Shown here piece after piece: positions 14,086 to 24,212 of a DNA stretch of 64,000 nucleotides. The notes under the pieces were generated by a model. It made no database searches and was not told where the DNA came from. It worked only from the letters and a program-made list of their open reading frames with translations. A program made the translations under genes and the position numbers. Origin of the DNA: Pipra filicauda (lineage: Eukaryota > Chordata > Aves > Passeriformes > Pipridae); contig NW_024104173.1 in NCBI RefSeq assembly GCF_003945595.2, positions 248,001 through 312,000 on the forward strand, in the 5' to 3' direction. Each line of letters starts with the position of its first letter. Within the stretch, counting starts at the first letter, position 1.

Positions 14086-15182
14086 AAAATTGTAGAATTA
14101 TAGAATAGCTTGGGTTGGAAGGGTCCTTAATGATCGTCTAGTCCCAAGCCCCTGTTATGGGCAGGGACACCTTCCACTCGACCAGGTTGCTCAAAGCTTC
14201 ATCCAACCTGGGCATGAACACTTCCAGGGATGGGGCATCCACAGGTTCTCTGGGAGATCTATTCCAGTGACTCACCATTCTCACATTAAAGAATTTATTC
14301 CTAATATCTTGTTCGGAGATATTAGGAACCCTTTCAGTTTAAAGTTGTTCCCCCTTGTTCTATCACTACCTGGCCTTGTAAAAAGTCCCTCTCCGTCTTT
14401 CCCATAAGCTCCCTTCAGCTACTGGAAGGTTGCTGTAAAGTCTCCCCACAGCCTTCTCTTCTCCAGGCCGAATAACTCCAACTCTCTCGACCTGTCTTCA
14501 TAGGAGAGGTACTCCAGTCCTCGGAACATCTTTGTGCCCCTCACATCTGGAACCACTCTAGCAAGTCTACATCTTTCTTGTGATGAGAACCCCAGAGCTG
14601 GGCACAGTACTACAGGTGGGGTCTTATGAATGCAGAGTAGAGGGGCAAAATCACCCCCCTCAACCTGCTGCTCACACCTCTTTTGATGCAGTCCAGGATA
14701 CTGTTAGCTTTCTGGGCTGTAAGTGTACACACTGTTGGCTTATGTCCAGCTTTTATCCAATAGAATGCCCAAGTCCTTCCCTGCAGGGCTGGCCGTAATG
14801 AGTTCTTGTCGCAGACTGTACTTTTGTTTGAGATTGCCCCGACCCTTGCACTTGGACTTGTTGAACCTCATGAGATCTCCATGGGCTCACTTCATGAACT
14901 TGTCCAGGTCCCACTGGATGGCATCCTGTCCTTAAGATGTGTCAATCACACAACTCAGTTTGGTGTCATCTGCAAACTTGCTGAGGTGCACTCGTTATTG
15001 ACATCTATGTCATTGATAAAGATACAAAAGAGCACTGGTCCCAAGACAGCCCTGAGGGACACCACTTATCACTGAAGACATGGACATAGAGATTTGTCGA
15101 CAACTCCTTCCAGCCAATTCCTTATGCACCAAATAGTCCAACCTTCAAATCCATACCTCTCCAGTTTGGAGATAAGAATGTC
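14086..15182 (-). mobile_element. CR1 LINE, 5'-truncated, minus strand
   Basis: The plus strand opens with the reverse complement of the CR1 3' tail ('agaatagcttgggttgg') and then the untranslated and reverse-transcriptase regions. On the minus strand the broken reverse transcriptase is visible near 15180-15090 with LERYGFEGW followed by IRNWLEG, a pattern typical of the CR1 polymerase. The element is interrupted by stops and frameshifts and lacks its 5' half, so it is inactive. Its short plus-strand frames at 14580-15075 are shadows of the element. Confidence 0.9.
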
Positions 15183-18100
15183 ATATGGAAATGACAATTT
15201 CTTACTAAGTAACAGAGAATGTCCATGACTTTGTTTTTGAATGGCATTTTCAGTTAAGGAATTTATCCAGTGACCATACTTTGCCACAATCACCTTTTTA
15301 CATATACATATAGCTTTTAGGCCACACTATAAAATATATTGTGACATATTGTTATTGTGATAGCTAACTCCCATTAACATGTCTGGTCCTTACTTTCTGA
15401 TTGAGTTGGGAAACTGAAAAGACTAATTTGTTGATATTCCGTTGAGACAACTTAGAGAGATACCAGAAGGGATGGGGAGAAGATGAACTGGTGTTTGAAT
15501 TTGAAACAATCATCCTCTATTTGATGCGAAGAGTCAAGGACAGAGGTACAGTTTTTATGGTTTTGAATAAATATGTAACCTATACTTGTATCAGTAATGA
15601 AAATTTATTTCTGAGCCTTTTCCATACATCTGTCATTATTGTACTCCTTGCCTCTCAATTACCTCAATACAGGGTAATGCTTAAAAGTTGTACAGAAGCT
15701 TAAAACAATATTATCATTCTGTTAGTTTGTTGTATCGTACAGGAATACTTCTGCTCTCTGGAGGTTGCATCAGATTTCTTCCTTACAAACAACCTGTCAC
15801 AAGAAAAATGAGCCAATACAGTTAATTTTTAGATTAAAATATTTGGGAGTTGGCAAAAAAAATATTATGGATGGAGCTATATAAACTGAAATTTATTTGA
15901 CTTGTTGATACAGAATCACTCTTTTAATTAGTCTTCCTATTAACAAATTCATAAAAGAGACCATGAGCTCAATACCTCTGAGATAGCTCAACATCTCTGT
16001 GTTTTATAAGTTTTTTCTTTTTTTCTCCAGAATAGAGTCTGGGCCAAATGGCAAAACTGGAACTGCCACTGCTTCTAGATGTATGAGTAAAATTAAGAAG
16101 TCACTGGCCAATAATGTTAACCAAAATGCTCACACTGTGCTTTTGTGACTGCTAACTCAAGCAAAAAAAACACTTTCCATTTTTCTTCTTAGTCTATAAA
16201 ATTGGATTAAATCCAGCCTCTATTAAAAGCTGTCAGACATACAGCACAAATTCTCAAGTCTTGGTATAGAGCCAAAATAGATGTCTCATCACTTTCTCAC
16301 TTGCATTACTCATGTGAGAGAAAAATACCATAGACAAATGGAAATGTAAGTTTATCAGCATCAGAAAATCTGCAGAAAATTATGGTGATACAGAAATAAT
16401 TTCAAAATAAATGATCCTCATTGTGAATGTTTTGTTATTGTGCTTTTTAGGTAGTTTTGCTTAGTGCTAGGCTTTTAAAACTAAAATAAATTATGAATTT
16501 TCATAGAAAATATACTTAAGCTTCGTGGCATTTACTTGCTTAAAAAATGGGGACAAACAGTGTCTAGGGTATCCAGCACAGATCTGTGCATTTAATTGCA
16601 GATAACCATTTTTTTGTAAAGGTGGATCCCACACTGCTTAAGTACATTTGTCTTTTGATTAAGGGTTGTAGGAACTCCTGACAAATGTAAATGTAATTAA
16701 AGCTAGAAAGCCTCAAATTGCTTAAAACTATTGAACATAGGTATGGAGAACAACACTTGCAGAGATTCCTCTGGTGGTAGATCTGTTGACCATTCCCTTT
16801 TTGTGACACCGGCAATTTATCTCTTCTTCGCAGTGCGCCCTGAGAACTCACTTTCAGCTCTGTCCCACGAACCAGATTCAGGAAACAAGAAAAAAGCTGA
16901 AGAACTGTTCAGCAAATGAAGAACTTGTGTCTTTCACTAGGTAAAAACATAAGTAGACCCTCAGCTTACTATATGAACCAAAGCACGTATATAATCTTGC
17001 CAAGTGTCTCAGAATAGAAGCCACATTCCTCCAGCACACATCTGGGCCTACATGTTACTAAAAATGTACTACCAATAAAAACTTCCAGTGACATTTAGAT
17101 AGTCTTGTACCAGTTTCTAGGCAAAACTATGGAAATTATTATGTGTGGTTTATTTTGTAAAGAAATATAGAGTATTAATATAAATAATGACATTTGATGT
17201 AATTTCACGAAAAACGAGTTTTCAGGCTGATTGCATTTCGTACTGAAATTACAAGTTTGGTTTACAAATTCAGCTATCTAAATGAAATAAATTGAATATT
17301 ATTAGAATTTTGAATGTTTATAAGTGTGCCATATTGGTTTTTTTTAAATATTAAAATTATCTAATAAACATGACCGTCAATAGGAAATGATCATCAAATT
17401 ATGGCAACGATTTGGCTTTGCAGAAATGCTGAAAATGACGGAATTTATCATTACTGATGAAATTTTAAATATGCAAATGAAATCACAAAGCCACAACAGC
17501 TAAAATTTAGGCCGCATTTATCACAAGGGGAGGAAGATTATACCTGGTAATAGTAGTATCTTAAACACCCAGAAAATGGAACTGTAGTGATCTAAGATGC
17601 TACTGTCTCCATCCATTTGGTCTTTCTTGTATATATAGCAAATTGTACAGTGCTGATTGAAAAAAAAAAAGAAGATAGACCCAAACAAATTCCCCCATCA
17701 TTCTCATCTTGGATGAAAATGGTCATTTTCATAGCCTGGAACACTAATGCAAAGGCCCAGTAAAAAAGGTTTCTACAAGGCTTTGCACCAGACACTTGAG
17801 TTGTAGGCAGATTTTTGCAAGCCTTTTAAAGATTCTCAGGTTAGTCTGTGTTGCTTTTTCTTTAATACTGGTTCTTCCTTACTACGTCAGTGATGAGCTT
17901 TGCCATTCTACACCTACAGAAGGTTTTAGCAACTAGGATAATCAGTTGCATAGCAGCTGTCCTTGATTCATAACAGACTTGTTTCATAACTTACTGTTTT
18001 CCTTCCTGTCCATGCCAAGAAAGCCACTAAAACTGAACCAGAATTCATGATGCAAATTTCTTTATTTTTCTGAAAGATATCTTTATTGCTGTTTCTGTCT

Positions 18101-18627
18101 TGTCACTTAATATATGGAGAAGGTGATGAAGATAACCTCCAAAAAAAGAAGATAAATCTTGTAATATTTTGCTGACACTCACAACTCATTGCTAAACAGT
18201 GAAGTCTTCCTTCAAGAAAAACAAATTCCAGCTTTTGAACCATGGAGGGAAAGTGGAAAAAGTTTTTACTCTATTACCTTTGAGTTTTTAGAAACTCAAA
18301 CTTCTCTTGAAAGAGACATTTCTGCTTAGATTACACAGTAGACCTGCATCCTTATGCTCCTTTTACTTAAAAAAACCCTTTTGCTTATAGTGACTCTGTT
18401 CATATTTACAGGTGTCAGTTTGTCTGATAGCTTAGCTTCCATGTTTGTTACATGATAGCCGTGATGCTGGCTATCAATCCCTTCAACTCCTTTTTCCATA
18501 CACTATCACTTTGAGGCTGTGACGGTTCATCAGGTAATGTGAGTGTGATTATACTAGAAAGATAGATTAGCCCCAGATTAATTAAAATATTAATTAATCA
18601 TTAATAACTAATCAGTAAAAACAAAGT
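15183..18627. other. AT-rich intergenic or intronic DNA with one candidate exon
   Basis: Nearly all of this stretch is AT-rich without recognised features. The exception is a splice-flanked open segment at 16834-16940, listed separately. A minus frame of 95 codons at 16564-16851 overlaps that segment and is not supported by splice sites or a known motif. Confidence 0.55.
16834..16940 (+). other. Candidate unrecognised coding exon (107 bp)
   Basis: A strong acceptor-like sequence (a pyrimidine-rich run ending cttcttcgcag) is followed by 107 open bases and a donor-like 'actag|gtaaaa'. The frame starting at the acceptor encodes 35 residues beginning CALRTHFQLCPT and ending EELVSFT, with three cysteines, and leaves two bases for the next codon. 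It is GC-richer than its flanks. I do not recognise the protein family, and no neighbouring exon could be linked to it. Chance is possible in this much sequence. Confidence 0.27.
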
Positions 18628-19741
18628 AGAATCATACAGCCATAGAATGGTTTGGGTTGAAATGGACCTTAATTATCATCTAGTTCCAAACTACCTGCCA
18701 TAGGCAGGCATGCCTTTCCCTAGATCAGGTTTATCAGGGCCCCATCCAAGCTGGTCTTGAACGCTTCCAGGAATAAGACATCCACAACTTCTCTTGGCAA
18801 CCTGTTCCAGTGTCTGACCTCTCTCACAGTAAAAAATCAATTCCTAATATCTAACATCTAATCTAAATCTTTCAATTTTAAACTGTTACCCTTCATCCTG
18901 TTACTACACTCCCTGATAAAGGGACCCCATTTTTTGTCGACCCCATTTGGGTAATGGAAGGTTGCTAGAAGGTCTTCTCCAGGCTGAGCAGCCCCAGCTC
19001 TCTCAACCTGCCTTCAGAGCAGAGGTGCTCTATCTTCACGGTCCTTCTCTGGACCTGATAGAGTAGGTCCATGTGTTTCTGGTGTTGGGGACCCCAGAGC
19101 AGGACACAATACTCCAGGTGGGGTCTCACAAGAACAGAGTAGAGGGGAAGAATCACCACCCTTGACCTGTCAACCACACTTTTGGTGCAGACCAGGATAC
19201 AGTGGGCTTTCCAGGCTGTGAGCACACATTGATGAGACATGTTGTGATCCTCACCCACCAATACCCCCAAGTCCTCTGCAGGGCTGCTTTCAGTCCACTC
19301 ATCACACAGCCTGTAACCGTGTCTGAGATTGCCCTGACTCAGGTGCTGGACCTTGCACCTGCCCTTTTTGAAGCTCATGAGGTTCCCATGGTCCCAATCC
19401 TCAAGCCTGTCAAGGTCCATGTGGATGGCATCCCTTCGCTCAAGTTTATAGTCCTGTCCAATCCTTGACAAAGATGTTAAATAATACTTGTCCCCGTGTC
19501 AATCCCTGAGGAATACCCCTTGTCACTGGTCTCTACCCACACATCAAGCTGTTGACAATTCTTTGAATGTCTCCATCCAGATGACTCCTTTTCCATGAAG
19601 CGGTCCACCTGTCAAATCCATGTGTCACAGTTTTAGAGACAACCATGTTGTGTGGGACAGTGTCTAATGTTTTGCACAAGTCCAGGTTGATGATGTCAGA
19701 CCCTCCTTCTTTTATCCACCAATGCTGTAATGCTGTCATAG
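18628..19741 (-). mobile_element. CR1 LINE, 5'-truncated, minus strand
   Basis: The CR1 3' tail appears in reverse complement from 18628 ('atagaatggtttgggttg'), followed by reverse-transcriptase coding sequence. On the minus strand a 168-codon remnant covers the polymerase thumb and C-terminal region, including [15 protein letters not shown] second remnant holds the DTVPHN motif upstream. Frameshifts separate the two, so the copy is dead. About 1.1 kb of the 3' end is present. Confidence 0.92.
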
Positions 19742-20652
19742 AAGAGCACCAATTTTCTGAGCAAAAATAAACAGCAAAAACCCAACAAGTTATGAATAAT
19801 AACAGAACATATGAGGCTCCTCATGTGAGATAAGTTCTCCTCCTCTGGCACAGTCACTCTGCAGAGGATTCAGAATGTTGCCACCTCTTCCTACAGGCCA
19901 GAATCCCAATTTACTGTCACACATACCTCATTTACCATCTCTCTCTCAAACACACTTAATGCATACATCAGCTTTGATTTACCATGACAGCTTTGTATCA
20001 TCAGTGTTTTGTTATGGGCTTTGCAATGAAATATTACTTTGAATGATTTCAGTTGGCTCTTTCATCTTCTGTTCCTGTTCCTTCCTCATGTTATTTTCAG
20101 TTCCTAATCTCCACTTATTTGCTTCTTTATACTACTTTTAGAGATTACATTCACACATCTCCAGGCAAGCATTTGTTACTTGGCAATTGTCTTAGCTCCC
20201 TTTTCAGACATTAACTGTAATAATTTCTGAACCCAAAATTGCCTCTGGCAAATTTGTGGTGCCAAGAGATGGCTACGTAAACTCTTCCATGAGGTTATTG
20301 TATCTATAGCAAAAGCTGGAATAATCTGAGTGGCTTACTTTTGGTAAGTACACATTTTTCAAAATTCTTTTTTTGACAGAACCCTTTGAGCATATTATAG
20401 ACTAAAGCAAGTCTCTGTTTCTATTTGAATATATAAATAACATTTTCATGTCATGTAGTCTGACAAGTTGCTTAAAGGCAGGCACCGTGTAGAGGGCAAT
20501 GACGTTTCAACTAAAGTGAGTGTATATCCTTATGGCAATAATCAATATCTCCATTTTATTACTATAGAGAATCTAAAATTTTGTCCTTGACCACATTAGA
20601 CCCTGTCAGTGCTCAACTACCTTTATGCAATGGAGCAAAACACTTATCTAGT
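19742..20652. other. AT-rich spacer, no gene seen
   Basis: Between the CR1 copy and the LTR there is unremarkable AT-rich DNA. I see no splice-flanked frame, RNA gene or repeat family. Confidence 0.55.
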
Positions 20653-21738
20653 TGTTGTGGTTTAACCCCAGTAGACAGTTAAGCCCCTCACAGTTGCCCA
20701 GTCACTGCCCCACAGCAGGATGGGAGAGAGAACTGGAAGGGTAAAAGCGGGAAAACTCGTGGATTGAGACAAAGAGAGTTTAATAGGTAAGGCAAAAGGT
20801 GAACATGCAAAAAAGCAAAATAAGGAATTAATTCACTACTTCTCAGCAGTAGGTATTCATCCATCTCCAGGAAAGCAGGACTCTTTTGCACGTAGTGGTT
20901 ATCTGTATAGACAAATGCCCTAACTTCAAAGGTACCCATTTCTTTCCCCAGTTTTTATTGCTGAGCAGGACATCATATCTGGATCCCTTTCCCACCCACG
21001 ACGTGGGGAGGCCCAGTTCTAGTTCCATCTCCATCTGAAGAACCATTCCGATGTCTTGAAGGATGGGAAAAGGGAACTCCAGGGCTTTCTTCAGGGGTTT
21101 CAGGTCCTGAACCTGGAGGGGAGAGGTGCCCCCCCCCTCCTCCCATGCACGTGGCCCCATGGCAGGCACAGAGACAGCACACCGGGTGTGGAGAGGAGGC
21201 AAGAGAGCATTTATTGTTGGGGGTGTTACATTTATAGGGTAAGGGAGAATCACAGGTTAACCAATTAGAAGTCTCAAGGGAACACCCAATCACAGGAAGG
21301 GGTTTACAAGGTCCAATGGGAAACACCTCAGGACACCTTCCCAGGACATTCCTGAGATAACACTTGTCGTGGGGGGTGTTGGGAAGAAGAAACATGTGTT
21401 TGCAAGGACACCACAAAGAGCCATTTTAAGACATGTTTAAACAACAGTTTTCCCATCTAATGCAGGTTTAATGCTACAATCATACACATGGTATGGAGTA
21501 TCCACTTGGTTAGCTGGGGTCAGCTGTCCTATCTCTGTCCCTTCTCAGCTTTTTTGTGCATCCCCAGAGTAATTACTGGTGGAGTAGCATGAGAAGCACA
21601 TAAGTCCTTGACACTGTGTAAGCATGGTTCAGCAGTAGCTGCATTATCATCATAGTTTTGGTCACGTATCCAAACCAGCACCATAGAAGGTATTACGAAG
21701 AAGACTAACTCTATTCCAGCCAAAACCAGTAGTGAACA
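20653..21738 (-). mobile_element. Avian endogenous-retrovirus LTR, minus strand, interrupted by an insertion
   Basis: The plus strand begins TGTTGTGGTTTAACCCC, the reverse complement of the 3' end of a common avian LTR family, and ends with the reverse complement of its 5' end ('ctattccagccaaaacc'). The same family occurs at 54611-55082 in the other orientation. The two halves (20653-20978 and about 21490-21738) join at the point where the family reads 'catat|ggtatgg', and the sequence between them is foreign. I see no retroviral genes, so this is a solo LTR or fragment. Assignment to a named family needs a repeat-library search. Confidence 0.75.
20979..21489 (-). mobile_element. Second LTR-like insertion nested in the LTR
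   Basis: This sequence splits the surrounding LTR. On the minus strand it carries a TATA-like 'ccctataaatg' and about 20 bases further a polyadenylation signal AATAAA, spaced as in the U3-R part of a retroviral LTR. GC-rich sequence follows. The borders are approximate, and I see no clean target-site duplication. Long frames over it (136 and 147 codons) overlap on the same strand and match no protein I know. Confidence 0.5.
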
Positions 21739-23170
21739 AAACAAACAAGCAAACCAAATCTAAAGTACAGAGTGCTCATATATATAATATATTCCACAGA
21801 GATAAAGAGTATAGAAGATAGTTTCTGTTTTCATTAATGAAGCTGGACTATGCTGTCTATTCATGAGATATTTTTAATAGCAGTTTTATACCAAAGATAG
21901 GTGATTATTACATAAATATTTTTTAAAGTAAGAGGTGAAATGAATCTATCTATAGTTATTTTTTAAAATTTTGTTACTTTTCCAGTGCTCTTGTTAAAAT
22001 ATCATAATGTAAGAAACTGCTGGAGTATACTGACTACCACAAACTACAAAGTAGCGATCAATATTTTAGTAAATCTTGACCGAGACCAATTTTTTCTTGG
22101 ATTAATTTCAAAATCAAAGCAGAGTAAGAGCACTGGGGATTTGACCTATGGTGCAGCTTCCTGGACTGGCTGTGTGCTCCACAAGAAACACACATCACTA
22201 CTGTCAACCAAAATTGCAGCAATGATAGCAACGAGTCAGGGAATACCATGAATTCACTAAGGGCGTAAACAACACCAACACAATATGTCTAAAAGTGATT
22301 TCAGAAATTAGTGTAAATTCTTTGGAAAACAAAGAGATTAGGCTGGTCAGGCATCAGCTGATGACACTTCAGGTTGTGTAAGCTTTGCATTTCAGTTCTA
22401 AATTATATATCAGCTAGCTTTTATACAACAATGCACTGCATCCCTATGACATGCTGTTATACTAGATAAATTGTGTACAAATTTAAACCCAAATTCCATC
22501 TTTTCTAAAGTAACAAAAAATCTCCTAGCTCCATTTCAGTTAAATTCAAAGTCAAGGAGTGCCAAATATAATTAGTTTATGTCCTGTTATGGTAACTTGA
22601 GGAGCAGGTGCACAATTGTGCCCAGTTGAATAGTATTTTTCAAACCAACAGCAGTAAGCATTTCAAGTATTTCCACCTGCCTTGTGATCACATCCTATCT
22701 CAACGACTGCTTCTCATTGCCACACTACTCAGAGGTAGCCTGGGGATAGTCCATCTGGTATGTTCAGTGGTATGCTAACCTGTGAACCTGTTTGCCCAAG
22801 AGAACTTTAAAATACTCAGGGTAGTGTGTTTGAAAGCTAGGCTATGAGAATGCAAGATGAAACTGTTCAGGGAGATAATCTTAGGGCCTCAAGATGACTT
22901 TCATGTAAAATATAGATGTAATCCATCACTCTATTTAAAATAAAAAAAATAAAAAAATTCTTTCTGTACTACAACTGGCAAAAGGTTGTAGAGGTTTCTC
23001 ATTGCTGGTTTTTTTCTATTTGTTCACTTGAGAGAATTTTATCACACTTAAATTAACTTAGTTCCAGATATGTCCCTATTTTCATGTGCAAATTATGTTC
23101 CCACCTTGAAGGGTGACATAATAAGGTCTTTAAACTTTTGTATTTCAAACAAATTGTTTTCCTCTTCCAG
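21739..23170. other. AT-rich DNA left of the GC-rich block, no gene seen
   Basis: This is mostly AT-rich. An 88-codon plus frame at 21985-22251 lacks splice sites and recognisable motifs. The composition changes abruptly at about 23170, where the repeat copy and the MROH block begin. Confidence 0.55.
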
Positions 23171-23342
23171 TCACAGCCCCTGCAGCCCCACACCCAGCTC
23201 CCACTGGCAGGGAGAGGGAGAACCCAGCCCCTCAGCCCGGCCTGGAAGCCCCACAGTGGCTGCTGGGTCAGAGGGCCTGGAGGGGATGGTCAGAGGGTCC
23301 AGAGCAGGTAAAACCAAAGGTACATGTTTGCCACATGGCCCT
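23171..23342 (+). repeat. Left direct-repeat copy (R1) bordering the MROH block
   Basis: About 172 bases match 31172-31345 in the same orientation. By eye there are about nine differences, one of them a two-base indel. This copy lacks the first ~150 bases of the longer right copy (31021-31350). It stops at 'cacatggccct', where it joins a piece of MROH exon. A more diverged third copy lies inverted at 58285-58640. The family is not one I can name. Confidence 0.9.
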
Positions 23343-23496
23343 CCTCAGCCACCACAGCATACACGGAGACCACGTGGATGTCTTTGCCCTGGTTGTGGGT
23401 TTCTGCAGCGACTCTCCATCCTCCCCCACCGCTGCATCTCCCTCAGGTCTTGGGCTGCAAATGGGGCTGAGGGGCAGGTTCAGGGGCAGCAGGTCG
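23343..23496 (+). pseudogene. Broken MROH gene fragment (part of exon 5 and intron 5)
   Basis: This sequence repeats part of the intact gene downstream (about 26214-26229 joined to 26294-26424) with only a few base differences. Relative to the gene, 64 bases of exon 5 (26230-26293) are missing, so the frame is broken. The former donor reads gtgggt in place of gtgagt. It is fused directly to the R1 repeat across a short shared 'cctcct'. It is a recent, non-functional duplicate, and both parent and copy lie within 3 kb. Confidence 0.88.
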
Positions 23497-23786
23497 GCTT
23501 GGCACAGATGCCAAGCCTTACCCCCAGTGGCTGCAGCCGCTTTCAGGAATGGATTCCTTCCAAGTTGGGGCAGGTTGGTCGGGCTGGGGGAGGCCCCAGG
23601 GCCCATGGAAGTGTGTCACAGGGCCCTTTGTGACACGGTGGCCGTCGCCCAGGGGATGGGATGGTGTCCTTTGTGACCCATGGTGATAAAGGTGTTGGTG
23701 GCAACGCGGCCACGCCACCGTGCTCGGAGCGGGCGACTGGGCAGGACGGGACAGAGCGGTGCTGTGAGGAGCTTCCTCGCAGCCAA
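23497..23786. other. GC-rich upstream region of the MROH gene
   Basis: This is GC-rich sequence between the gene fragment and the minisatellite, with CpGs near 23716-23760. It may include promoter or non-coding first-exon sequence. I see no convincing TATA box and cannot place the transcription start. Confidence 0.4.
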
Positions 23787-24190
23787 CTCCTTTCTCGTCG
23801 ACCAGGAGCGTTTCTGAGAGCTTTCTTTCGAATAAGATCCTTCGAGGCCACAGCACAGGAGTTGGGGACCCAGAGCGTTTCTGAGGTGACCCCGCTCCCT
23901 GTGGGAGTGGCCCTCGAGGCCAGGCCACGGGCCTTGGTGACCCGGAGCTTTTCCGAGGAGCCATCAGTGCCTGTGGCAGCGGCCCTTGAGGCCGTTTTTT
24001 GAGACTTTGCCACCAGGGGCTTCTCCAAGCCATCAGCAGTCCCTGTGGCAGTGGCCCTTGAGGTCATTTTTGGAGACTTTGCCACCAGGGGCTTTTCCAA
24101 GCCATCCCCAGTCCCTGTGGCAGGAGCCCCACAGGCCATTGAGTGACACTTGGCCACCAGGGGTTTTTCCGAGGTTTCTCTCCCGCAGGT
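23787..24190. repeat. 72-bp minisatellite upstream of the MROH start codon
   Basis: Five to six degenerate units repeat at 72 bases. Equivalent positions are near 23859, 23931, 24003, 24075 and 24147, the last three sharing 'gccaccaggggcttttcc' or close variants. Because 72 is a multiple of three, a 223-codon frame stays open on the minus strand, with 24-residue repeats carrying EKPLVAK. I treat that frame as a by-product of the repeat. The array ends about 20 bases before the MROH start codon. Confidence 0.88.
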
Positions 24191-24212
24191 GCCCTCAAGA
24201 CCAGACTGTGCC

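Noticed and set aside
21985..22251. 88-codon plus frame next to the interrupted LTR
   Set aside because: It lies outside the LTR's 5' end, has no retroviral motif and lacks splice sites.
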